The position numbers were made by a program, and so were the translations under genes. Below the pieces are notes generated by a model. The model saw only the letters and a program-made list of their open reading frames with translations. It was not told the DNA's origin and did no database searches. From assembly GCA_009869945.1 (NCBI GenBank), contig WIXG01000037.1, forward strand, positions 62,001-126,000: 64,000 nt of DNA, written 5' to 3'. The stretch comes from Mesaphorura yosii. Lineage: Eukaryota > Arthropoda > Collembola > Poduromorpha > Tullbergiidae. How positions within the stretch are numbered: the stretch's first letter is position 1; every line of letters begins with the position of its first letter. Positions 1 to 12,300 of the stretch are shown piece after piece.

Positions 1-2479
1 AACACAACGCAGAACAGAACAGAGCGCGACCATACATGAATAGGCAACCATTATTATTTTATGTATGTGTACAATTTCCTGTCTGTATTTCACGAGCGGG
101 TGTATGCACAGTATATAAACACGCAACACGTCAAGTCTCGAAGCCAAGACCTCTAATGTAATTATGAATCTATTGAAACGGAGGAATCCTTTTCCTCAAA
201 TTATAGCCATAAAATTTTCTGTGACCATTTTGCTCTGCGTTTGTTGTACTGTCTCTGTTTGCCTTTCAAGGCGGGCAAGCAGGATATCAAATACGAAGCA
301 TAAACTCTGCGTCCGCGTCCTGAAGTAATCCAAATCCAATTTACTTTGCTTCCACTAAACTTCCTTTCTGTCCTGCAAAGAAAGACAATACACGCTAGAG
401 CTAATGTGTCCATGTTCCACGTATTAGTTGTCAATAATATCAAGAACAACGAACCGGGGAAAAAACGTGCCAGCACGTCGAAGCAGGTTTTAGCGCTTGT
501 GCTTCTCTGAAGTAACGTTGAGCCGAAGCCAATGCGCTGTCGGTGTCGTGCTTGGCGGCTTGATGAAGATTTTGGTTGAGTAATTCGTTATTGTTTTGCT
601 GGTGTGATTAATTATTCATATTTCGTGGCAATGGAACGGGAAAACATTACTAAGGGCCAGCCGCGAATGCCTATCTAAAATTATAATACCAATGCATTCG
701 CATTCTCACAAGAGCATACGCAGTTTGAATTTGACGAGGAGCGAGTGTGGCTGTGGCCGTGGAATGGGGAAGAGAAGGAAAGAGAATTGATACACACAAA
801 CGGCATAGCCAAGGAGAAGCTCACCGTTTCATTTCGGCAGTGGAACAGATGAATTGCAGAAACTTGCCTTATGCTTTGCTGTTACTTCCTCGTCCACTGC
901 CTGCCTGCTTTCTCTTTTCGCCTCGACTTCGGTGAGCTGAGTAGAGTTTGGGATTTCAGTTTTTCTCTTCGGTTTCTCGTTCGCAGTAATCTTCTTGATG
1001 TTTTTGTTGCTAACTGAAAGACTACAGCACACATATTTACACATTATTCGTATAAGAAGATTCGCGTTATTACAGTAAAATGTAACATTATATCTTCCAT
1101 TAAGTTTGGAACACGGGACCATTTATGCGTTGTCTCGTGCGTGTGCAGTGAATATGCGAAGACTGGTTAGCTGGCTGCTAGTCGGAAGTCTTTCGTCGTT
1201 CCAGCAGTCGCAGTCCACAGTGAACGGCACGGTAACAAAGTTATAATAGAATCAGAGCAGAGAGAAATGCTTTGTTAAAGGGTGAGAGGATGAAAATGAA
1301 ATGGGGAGACGAACAGATTCAGAAGGAGAAAACAAGCAAATATAGCGGGTTATGAATAGGAGAAAGAAGATGACGGAGAAGACGGAGAAGACGAAGACGA
1401 AGAGAATAAAGAGAAAAGTCAAGTTGAGCTTTGAGCTCTCTTTCTCCATCGTTTGGTTTGACTTTAGTCAACTTTTCTCCTTGAGCTTAATGTAAGGAAA
1501 CTTTTTTTCGCTAAATAACGTCACAGGCCAAATCCTATTTCCTTTTTATGCGTGCTGTGTAGTTATTTTCAGTGGCGGGTCCTATTTCGCAGCGTGCTCA
1601 CGCCGAGCAGTGTGCGATAAAATTGATTATGAGCCTCGAAAATGATTCCTCGGCTTAACAGTGCTTGTAATTCGTGAACTTTGGGTTACATTGTTGATTT
1701 TTTTATTGGTTCAGGCCATAAAAATCACTTTTTAAGGCGGATGCAAAGCATTTTCATAATCCAAGCCTATTTCGACCGAATTGTCATAATTCGTGCCACC
1801 TACGACGCCCTAAGCACAAAATATGGTGCTTAGAAAAACAATTGTTAAGAAAAAGATGGCCTGGCGCAAGGACAAGGCGGAAGTATCGAACAAGAGAAAA
1901 TACTTTGGCTAACTTTTTAATCTTCTGATTGGCTTAAGTTTGGAGAAGACGAATAAATTTGGAAAAGACGAAAATACAAATTTTGTCTTGTAAGAAATGT
2001 GAACGAACAAGTTTCAAGACTGCGCAGTCACAATGAATACGATTTTTGCATTTAAATTGAGATCATAAACTAGACAATTGACATTATTTAATTATTTAAG
2101 GGAGTTCCTCGCCCCCTTAATTCGCTTTTAACTCTTCACTGGTAACTTCAGTGTTGTTTCACTGAGTGAGTTTTGCCAAGAGTTTGCACTGACTTTTTCA
2201 GCAAGTCGTCCTGTTCGCTGCTCAATAATTAAGAAATTCTCTTCAGTGAAATAAGTTGTGTCGTGACGTCACTGTGCTGCAGAACTCTCTCCCTTGTCTC
2301 GCCTCATCTTTGCTGGTTGAGCGCAATCTTCTTTTGGACCTTCAAGACCGGTCATCTGCTGTTTAAGATGACACTGCAAAGCAGTGCGCGGAACCCGCAC
2401 TATAATGATCAGGCGTGAGGGATGATTGTTCTATTAGCTTTCATGTTATTTATGTTTATTAGCGGCTATTGATAAATGG
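1..2479. other. Non-coding stretch without a supportable gene
   Basis: Only short, unrelated open frames occur on both strands and none shows a recognisable domain or a paired splice structure. A purine-rich low-complexity tract (GAAGAC/GGAGAA iterations) lies at about 1361-1416. It could be distal intergenic DNA or lie within a very long 5' untranslated intron of the Taranis-like gene downstream. The sequence does not decide between these. Confidence 0.6.
1361..1416. repeat. Purine-rich low-complexity tract (GAAGAC-like)
   Basis: Degenerate iterations of GGAGAAGAC and GAAGAC make one strand almost pure purine over roughly 55 bases. It reads as an open frame on the minus strand (a phenylalanine/leucine-rich peptide), which is a by-product of the repeat and not a gene. 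Confidence 0.7.
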
Positions 2480-3310
2480 GAGCTACACTTTCAGCCTGCA
2501 GTTCTCCCGGATAAGAATCTTCGTACGAGTCAGGTGGAGTGGGAGGAACCTTTGTTTCGGCAGGCGGCCCAGCAGTTGGTCAACTTCGCCGACGGTGATG
2601 TAGCTCGTGCTCAGATCCTCGCCACTGCACGGCCCGAGTCAGGTCTCTGGTTGAATGCTTTGCCTTCCCAGCTCTTGGGTACACATTTGGAAAATGAGAG
2701 CTTCCGTGTTGCTGTGGCCCTTCGAATTGGTTGCAGCGTTTGTCATCAACACTAGTGCGCATTTTGCGCGGCTGTCGACACCAATGGGCTTCACGGCCTC
2801 TCTTGCCAGCGCTCCGCGAGCCGACATTCTCGTCATTCTTCTGCCAACGACATCATTACCCAGGCACTTCGTACTGCTGAGGTGCCGAACATGCGTGAGC
2901 CGCCTGGCTGCTCTAGGGAGGATGGCAAGCGCCAGGATGGGCTCACTCTCGTGTCGTGGAAGCGGGGAAGATCATCGTTGTGGGATTCTTAGCTTCGCTC
3001 CTTTCCCATTTACCGGCTTCTTCGGTAGCCATGGATCTTGCCCCTCAAGACGCTGCATCGAAGAAGACTCGAAAATAAGAATCTCTGGTCACGCAGTTCC
3101 TTTTTGCCTTGATGACGGTGGAGTGTGGGCTTCGGCTAGCTTGCGGTTCGTCAAGGAGATTGGGGCCCGAATTCCGGCGATGTCGGGCAAGAAACGGGCC
3201 TCCAATTTTCTGCTTCAATGAATGTCACTTGCCATTCAGCGAGGGATTGTGGCCTCTGTCCTTGGCACTCTACCAGCTGGTGCTGGTTTCGATGAGGTCT
3301 TTGTGATTTA
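2480..3310 (+). mobile_element. Broken retroelement fossil: region downstream of a reverse transcriptase
   Basis: This GC-richer island stands out from its AT-rich surroundings. Its + strand frames carry short motifs that I recall from the conserved segment following the reverse transcriptase in a widespread family of invertebrate retroelement polyproteins: a 'WLNALP' type motif near the start, a histidine/cysteine-rich stretch, a 'DGKR.DG' type nuclease-like motif, and a terminal segment on rear-end rules. The similarity is spread over more than one frame and is interrupted several times, so it is an old inactive copy. Only this 3' part is visible; I see no reverse transcriptase, long terminal repeats or target-site duplications nearby. 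Family assignment (non-LTR, DIRS-like or other) is uncertain and rests on memory, not on a search. Confidence 0.6.
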
Positions 3311-6300
3311 AACTTTTACCTTCAGCTGTTCTTGACTTTATACTTATCTATTCTTTTTAATTCTTAGCTTTTATTCCGATCTTTGTGTAGACTCATTTTG
3401 TTTTCATGTGCTAATTCCTGCGTTTCCACAGTACAGCTGATTCAAATTATTTTCATATGTGTAACTTACTCTTGGCGATAGTGCAATAAATAATGAAAGG
3501 ATCGGCAGTTTAGATATGGCAGAAACTTCAAGTGCGCTCAAGCAGTCCACCTTGGTTTTCTTTCCGTTTCAGTTGCATCACACCACGCCACAGTGCAATA
3601 ACAACGAGGGAAGTGCCAACGTAGCGAAGGAGCAAACAAGATAAAGGAGACGACGGAGTCAATATCGCGTCTCCTCGATAAACAAAGTGCGTGCCACTCT
3701 TCACTCTTCTTTTATGCGTCCACGATGAGGATTTCGCTGCTTTTTAAAGGAAAAACTCATTTGAGTTTCATTGACGCTATTTTCCCATGCATTAATTTGG
3801 TGAAGAAGAATATTAACAGACTCCGCTACTGCTAAATCAGAACTTTTAGGCGCATTAACTGGAAGAAGGTCTCGATCACTTATCCAGAAGTTTTTTTTTA
3901 AAAAGTGAAGTTCTGTGTTCAGATACTCACTTTACTCGCTATTTAGGATCGTTATGCATGGAATCGAGAAAGACGGGAGTGCTTGACTTAGAATTTAGTT
4001 AAGCAAACCAATATGCGTGGGAGAAATCCTTTCTCTCCTGTGTGTCATTTTTTATTTGGGCTAAACTGCTACTTGAACAGGCAATTGGCATCTGGAAATC
4101 ATTTTGTCACTTTGATGAAGCTTTGTTTACGGTTCACGCGAGGTGTGGATGAAATCGATCGTTGATAAAAAGAAAGTAATGGTAGGCAGGAAAGGCAGAT
4201 AAGAGCCATCTCATGAAATAATTTCAGGGTAGGTAAATTGATCAAAGTCGATCCACAATTCGCGATTCATTTCCATGTCGTCTAACAACCTTCACCGTGT
4301 ATTTCGTTTATTGATTTTGGCTCTTGAATGGAGTTATTAAATAAAGTCAGATTTCGAAGGTTGTGACTGCCGTTTTGCTAAAGGGACGGCGCGGACGTGA
4401 CAGGTAAATTCCAGAAGCTTTCATGTTTAAGCACCATTGAATGAAGTGAGTTCGGGTATGGAAGAGGACAAGAGAAGAGTCATTTGAAGTGAAGTTTCTG
4501 CTCTGCATTTTCGTCTAGTTATTATGTTGTCGCTGAACTGAACTGGCGAGAATGAGAAAATCCTTTCATGCTAAGTTGTAAAAGTTGGGGCCAAGAACTA
4601 TCAGTGTATAAGAGATAAATGAGACGAGTGGTACAGATTACAGATGTGACCTGGCCATGGCCATGTCCCATGCTTGGTGATTGCATGCTTGAGATATAAG
4701 GTTCTGCCCTGGGTCGTCTCTATCTTCTTTGCTTTCAATACCTTCAACAGGCAGCCAGCAGCCTGGCTGGCTAAACTCCATTTGTAATGTAATACGAGCA
4801 ATATAACATGTAACCTTACTCTAGCATAATCTGGTGAGTACACGGAACGGTGGAATGCACGAAGAAGCCGAGCCGAGCACGAAACACAAATTGTATGCTT
4901 CAGCACATCAGCAGGCTGCATTCACCATTCACTTGTCATTGTTATCATCCACAACATTCTCATCTCAAGTTTTCAATAAGGAATTCTAAGAACCCTTCAA
5001 ACTGGCGATTGGCGAACGACGTTCTCACATTAAACGATATTTTCCGCGTAATAAGTTCGATTTTTATTACTGCGCTGCGCTGTACTAGGAAAGTAAAACA
5101 AAGCCAAAGGCATCCGCGTCTAAACTCCAAGCTGGAGCATGCAGCACGCCTGATTTGCTATTTGCTTTGCCCGGCCGGCAGTAAAATGCAATTAATTATG
5201 AACTCAAATGGAGCAATAGGCAGGAAGGCTCGGACAAGACACGCCATGCCACGCAACTTTCTCATGCCAGACGGGGCCAAGGTTCACATTTTAATGACAT
5301 GAATCTATTATCGATTTATTGCCTCTCGTGGCTCTTCATTGATGCAATATTTTGTAATAAAACGGAAACACGAATTTCTGTGGAATGGCCCAGACTGCAC
5401 AGGCTTCTGACTTGCTACCGTTAGAATAATGGAATCGCTTTGTGTGTGTATTATCGAAGATTGTAGATTTTTAGTGTACTGTGTCTGGATTGGCTTTATG
5501 TTTTAGTTTGTGAATTGTGAATTTTGTTCGGAAGACGCACGAGCTGAAGTACGAAAGGCTAAGCTGGCAGAAGCAGAAAGAAATAGAGAAGAGACCGAGG
5601 AATATTACCGAGATTCTTTTATTATAAAAAATCCAATAATGCGGACAGGACAGAGTATCTAGCAAGCAATACGAAGGAAAAGGGGAATAAATATATGATG
5701 ATGTGGAAAAAAATGTATTCCAGCTAACAAAGCAGCGGCAACGCGGCGTATGCTCTGTGTGGTGGATTTTGAATCTCCAGACTAGATTCATTTTGTACTC
5801 TTTTTCTTTGCAGTGTGCTTTGTAACTATTCGTATTTATTAATATTATTACTTGTGTAATACTTTGTCTCATTGAAATGTGCCGTACCGTCCCGAGAGTG
5901 ACGCTGGTTGACTTGCATTGTATGCATGGAAGTCCTTTTAGGAAATTAAGGAAGAGGACGTATTACATGGGATATTAAGAAAAGGGAAACTCGTCAAATG
6001 TGTCCTAAAAAGGAGTCTTAGAAAAGTCACGACTTTATTTTACTACATTCGTTTTCTTCGTTCGCATATTTCATTCCGTTCCATTCCAGTTTTTTGTGTT
6101 TCTGGTGCGAGCCGAAGTAAACCTCGAGCTGTCTTGTTTCTTTGATGTAGGCTCGAAATAATAATGACCGAGGCACACAGCACAAGCACGCATCCACTGA
6201 TAATTTAATGGTGTAAGACATATGCGATGCGCTGCGTGCCTCGCATAGTCGTATTCAATTTTGTCTTGTATTCTAGAGAAAACAGAATTAAATACCACTG

Positions 6301-9300
6301 CAAATTAATATTTCACGTGGTCTTGTCTTGAGCTGGGTTTTGTTTCTGCCTGAGTTTCGTTTGAATACAGATATGGAATCTTTCTTGGAATGAATTCGTA
6401 CTGGGTCGTGGTTTCATTCAAGTTGATTCTTTTGCAGCCTATCTCTAGTTTGGTTTGGAATCATGTCATTCGCTTTTTCACGCGCAACATGACTAATAAT
6501 TGACTAAAACACTTGCGATTCTGCAATACTATGCAAATCTGATATGGTTAAATATATAGTAATAGCAATAAATGATAATCCCGTACTGATCGGCGGGGAT
6601 TAAGAAAAAAGCTGTTTGAATTTATGTCTTTCTGGTGCATAAATGTTTCTATCTCAAAAACAATGACATTTCATTTGTGGGTGTCGAATGTTGGCTGGCA
6701 GATGCTGGGTTATTAAATGCGATTCAGTTGAGTACATAAAGTCATTAAGTCATGTCAACGACGCGTTAGACCATTTTTATGCTTAAGTTGCAAGATCTTA
6801 CTGTACTCAGGCGCAAGGCAGCCACAAGAAAAGACCGATGACAATAACAAAATTTTTATAGAATGCGTTGGCGTGTGACAATAACACATCCTTCTTGTGA
6901 AACATAGACACGCTAAAGTGGTGCCAAAGCCTTCTCACGTCATAAATACATGTAAACTTCTGATGAGAAGCAGCAAAAATTGGGCAGGCAATTTCTGCGG
7001 GCGATTACTCGGAATTTTTGTGCGCAAATTGCAAATTCTAGTTTTGTGTTTACAAAGCTTATCCTCCCACTCGCCTCACCATCATCATAAATGTCAATAA
7101 GGTAATGTAATCTAATTACTACCGACGTAAACGTGAGCCAGCCCAACCCAGCCCAGCAGCAGCCTTGTGATGCGGTGCCGTGGCACTGCGTTGTGCTGCC
7201 TATGCCTAAAGGGTCATGCATCATGAACGGTAAAGTAAACAAAAATTAGCCTTATCGATTACCATTACCATTACCACTATTATGGTCTGTCATTATGTTG
7301 CTTTGCTCGCTGCTGCCGTTGCTCATTTGCACTCGACACTCCACCACATTGGCTTCGAGTCGGCTTCGACAATCAATAAAGAATCATTGAACTCGATGAT
7401 TTGAAAACAATAGCAAGCGCACGAGCTCGAGTGCATACTTTGCTTGCTTGGCAAGTGACAAGTGAAATGCTGGAAAGATTATGGTTATTTAAATGTCACA
7501 TTCATATCAACTTCTGTAGTATTTTCGACTTTACTTTGCGCGACGCAGAAGGTTTATCATAATGCTGTGCAGTACGCACTGTAATTAACTTTTATTATGA
7601 TTACAGTTTGCTTTGTCCTTTGCTCAACTAATGAAAGGTTATAAGTTTCATGTGCGCGAATGAAGTTCGCGTACGTGCCGCGCCGTGATCTCAATTTGCA
7701 TAGACCTTATTCAGTCATTCTGCACTGTAACTGCAAGTGTTTGAACAAAAATCTGAGCAAAACTTTATTTGCACTCTTCGTCATCCAAAAACCAAAATGG
7801 TCGGTTAATTTTGCATTGCAGATTGCAGATCGCGAATTCCGAGTATTCGCACTTGGTACTCAACTCACCGTGGTGCGACTCCGTGGCGTAATCCTGTGTA
7901 ATAATTAATTTCGCTTGGTTTGTGCGCATAATTTACGTGCTTGTCTTCACGTAATTTCGTTGCACATAGTAAAACACTAATAAAAGTGAGAACTTAGAAC
8001 ACGGTACACAGAAAGGTGAGTGCCCCGCAGTTTTTCTCTCGCGCTACTCATCTTCATGCTTGCAACAGATACACAATACGAATGCGTGCTTAGCTACGCA
8101 CTTGTTCAATGTTACGTAAATACGGCTCAGTCAGCTCCTCAGCTGCTTTTCACAAGTTGTCGGATTAAACTCACCTTCAAACCTTTGTGTCATGGTCAAA
8201 TTCTGTTACAATTCTAGAGATACCTTCGAAACAGCAAATGCACATTTGAAAAACTAGCATCTACGAATTTCTGAACTTTTCCGTGCTGAGTTGAAATATT
8301 TTGAAATTCCGTAAAATCCGAGCTGACTTGACTCCCGTAATTCGCCCACAACAAAGAAACGAGACTGTCAAAATAAAATCATGATAAATCAAAAATGAGC
8401 ACTTTCATCATCATCATCGAATAAGGGCTAAGCTGCATGAATCTATTTACATGAAGTTGGCTTTGAATGATGGGCTTTGCTAGTACATCGATTGAATTCT
8501 AATGATGTGTATTATAGCTGAGTAGCCGCTTCTGCTCAAGCAGCCAGGTTGGCTGCTTCACAGCCACGCAGTTTACGTACACAGGGTTCTTCATACTCTT
8601 TTGTGCTTACCCACCTTCCCTTCTGGCAATTAACTTTTAATTCTGAATAATATTATCAAAAGTGCTGGATGCGATGAGATGGAAAATGAAATCACGAGAC
8701 AAAACGTTGAAGAAAAGGAATTATTAGCGATCTCATAATATTTATGATTATTACAAGCAGCACGGCACAAAAGTCCCAGCTAGGTCCGAGTCGAGTTTGT
8801 TTCAGAAATTGGTTGCTTTCAATAATGATAAGGCTCGTTCTTCTTTCGTGCTTGGCTTCATGTTTCCTTCCTGCGACTATGATTCTTGAAACGAAAAGTA
8901 ACCCTTCGGTTACCTCCTACTTACTTTACTAGAACCCTCGAAGGGAACAATCAGATTCCTTTCTATTATTATTAATACTGGTTAAATTATCATGTGGAGA
9001 TGTTTAGTAGGTGTTTACATACAAGGCTTGGGGAGATGAAATGGAAGAGTAGCTCGATCGAGTAAGAAGGTTAAAAGATGAAAGTCTAATACATGTGGTT
9101 AAAATTTGCTCTCGATCATTTTCGTCACGCAACCCTCTTTTTTACAAAAGCAACAAACAGGTACCGGGTTCCTGTATTTTGAAATCCTTACCAATGTTGG
9201 CCTACTGAGTAAATGATGCTCCACAAATTTTTGCTGCATTTTTTCGAAAACTGCGTAAAACGGCTGAAAGCGCTTATCGCTAATTAAAGGTTTAAAAATC

Positions 9301-12300
9301 AAAACCACGCAAATTGGAATGTATGAGCCACAATTATCCAAGATAATTTACGTATTCAATCAACACTCAATTCTATAGTCAAACCAATCATGGTCTTGTG
9401 GTATGGCAAATCATGGCAAAGTGCGAAGCGTTGGTGAAACGTAGGCCTTTCTGGTCGCATCATTGAGAAAACTCAGTCACATAACCAGCGTCTAAATGCT
9501 AACAATCTTAATTAAATCATGTATTGGGCCTGAGACCTTGTCACTTCACTCCTCCAAGTGACACGCCTCTTTGTTTTTCCTCTTGCAGAATGTCATCATC
9601 CACAAGTGCGTAAGGCGTAAGCAGGAGCATTCGCATTCGCATTGGCAAGGACACACCGCGAAGCAAAGCAGCAAGAATCACACGAAGGTAAACTTTTCCT
9701 TCATTTCTTTTTATTTTCCCGATCAGACAAGGTGATAATTTATTGTTCGCGTTCAGAATTCACAGTCATTCTTTCCACTTTACCAATAATCTATGTACGT
9801 GAGGCAGATACGCTTACGCGAAGCAAAGTTTCGTGTGTCAGATTCCGCGAACAAAGACTGATATTATACTTTGCACAGCGAGTTTGCTGTTGCTGTACAG
9901 AGAACGACGGCGGCGCGGTATGAGAGAAGAAGACTCGAATAGACTTTGTGCGGGCAGGATGAAGGAAACTCGAAGAAGTTGTGTTCTCTTCGGTTATTCG
10001 TCTTCGTTCTTTCCTTTTTATATTTTGAAGTTGAGTGAAAAAGACTGTGTAATAAACTGACTGCGTGTGTGCATGAAAAAGCGGAGACTAAGGCCGAAGC
10101 AGAAAAACTGCTGCTCGGGATCGATATTACATTGTATATGATAAGGACCGAAATAATAATGTTCCCGAAAAGTTCTCAACAAAGTTCCTCTCTACACGAC
10201 ATACTCGACACTCAAAATACCAAATGCACGCTTCCATTTCAGCAGCCTTGCATTAAAAATTCCATATTACAGGCATGCAAAACCCTCACCGCACCCGCAC
10301 TCAAGCTGTTCTGCGCTGTACCGCCGACGTTATCTGCGTCAGGTAGATTGTAGATTCACTCGCTGGAGGAATTTGAAATCTTGGCGAATTTTCTTTGAAT
10401 AAGTAATAATAACACGAGTGCTCCATAGAAAGAAGTTTAGCAGAAGTTATTTCATATTCTGTCATCTTTAGTTTGCTTTGCCTTGCCTCACTTTGCCAGT
10501 TTGCCAGCATCAGCATAACCTTCCACTTCTCACATCCCGTCCAAATCGAGTACGGGCAAAGCACTTTGTACTTCTCTGCCTTTGCCTTTACCCGTTCTCG
10601 TCTTATTTGATGCGACATGAACTCAAACTGTCTTTGACAAAGTAACGAGGTTCGCGTTCGCGTACTTGTTCAGGGCTCACTTGTTATCACGTAGGCAGGC
10701 AGCGAGCGACCCTTTTTATTATGAAAAAGAGAAATATGGGCAAGAATTCGTATTGAAGTATTTTACAAACTGAGCCTTTGCTTCGTTGGTTTTGCACCTT
10801 GTTGATGGTTAATTCCTTTGCGTCCACTTTGTACTTTGCGCTCGAGTTCTTTTTAAATGTCCATATTTTTGGTTGAACCAATCTTGCCTTGCTGGAATAA
10901 AGTACAGCGCATAAAGTCCAGAAGTAAGAGCACAAGACCTCGCGGAAGAGATTTAAATTCATCAACAAAGAGTTGTAATGTTAACATAACGCATTCATTC
11001 ATCTCATCTCTTCATCTTGTGTGGCTTGGCATGTGATTCTATTATTGTCATGACTGAAGTGCATGTAAAACCAGACCGGATGTGCTACGAACTGCACTTC
11101 TTCCGTATATTTGAATTGAAGAATGACTGAACCGTACGCGTATGAGTTTGAACTTACGCGTAGCCTGCGCGAACAATACATTGCACTTTTAGAAGCAGGG
11201 CAGAGAAAAAAACGGCCTGCGTACGTACGAGTAAAGTAAATGATGAGAGAACAAGAGAAATGGATTAATAAAAATCAGTTTGTAGGGCCTTGTGCCTGCC
11301 ACGAAGATACAAAAGCACTCATCTTTAAAAATGAAATATACAAATCGCAACTAGAAAAAGCGTTCACCGACTCAGAAGAAGTTGCAGAAGGGAAATTGTG
11401 ATTTATCTTTTCCTCTGAAACCGATATTCATAAAATGTGGAGAGAACAGAGTAGAACAGAGCATATTGGCTTTATTTTAAAAGTCCGCCTTGCCATAAAG
11501 AGATCACTGCCATAAAATCATGAGGCATGGACCAAATGCGGGTTGAGGATGCAGAAAATGGAATTTGGAATATTCAATCTTGAGGCTGCGGCTGCGATCG
11601 AAGCTTTCCGCAACAATTTTGCGATGTGTGCGTATAAAATATGTTATTACAATGGAAGCATGTTTCATGATATAGCGTGGTTTTTCGCTGGAAATGATAA
11701 GGCACTGGGGTCGAGTTAGGCAAGCAAGAGAAAAGGCCAAGAAGGGAATTCCTTGCACATGCAAGATGAAACGAAACAAGTCCGAGTTGGCTCGAGCCCT
11801 GCTTCTGATGTACATGCTCCACATTTTATAAACCTGCGTAATGTCTGACAAAGCCCGTTTTAAATTTCAAATCCGGTGAATTTCGAATACAAATATGAGA
11901 GACTGTAGACTGTAGGTCGGTTGAACCGAAACATATTTCAGATTCATATTTCTTGTCATGATATTCCGCAGATACAGTCAAGCCAGTCAGTCTTAAATAC
12001 TGGACCGATGGGGTTTATGAATGGAGAAGTTACTACAACCTGCGCTGTGCTGTGTTTCAATGTGACTTACACAATTGTATTTGTATTCTATGGCACCGTA
12101 TTCTTTTCCTTTTTCTATTTTGGAAAGATGTACCGTGTTAGCAAGAAAGAAGCTGTGCTGCAGCAACCAGCCATCCAGGCCATCATCATCTTCGTCATCA
12201 TCTGCTCACTAGCTCATGTAAATAGAGGGGTTGTACTCGTGAAACTGAACTTAGAAAAATTGTGCCACGAAGTGCTTAAGACTCAATGCCCGTACAGACT

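Noticed and set aside
9573-9625. Acceptor-like TTCCTCTTGCAG followed by ATGTCATCATCC and nearby GTAAGG
   Set aside because: The frame stops after seven codons and the only usable product would be a tiny non-coding exon; no partner exon supports it.
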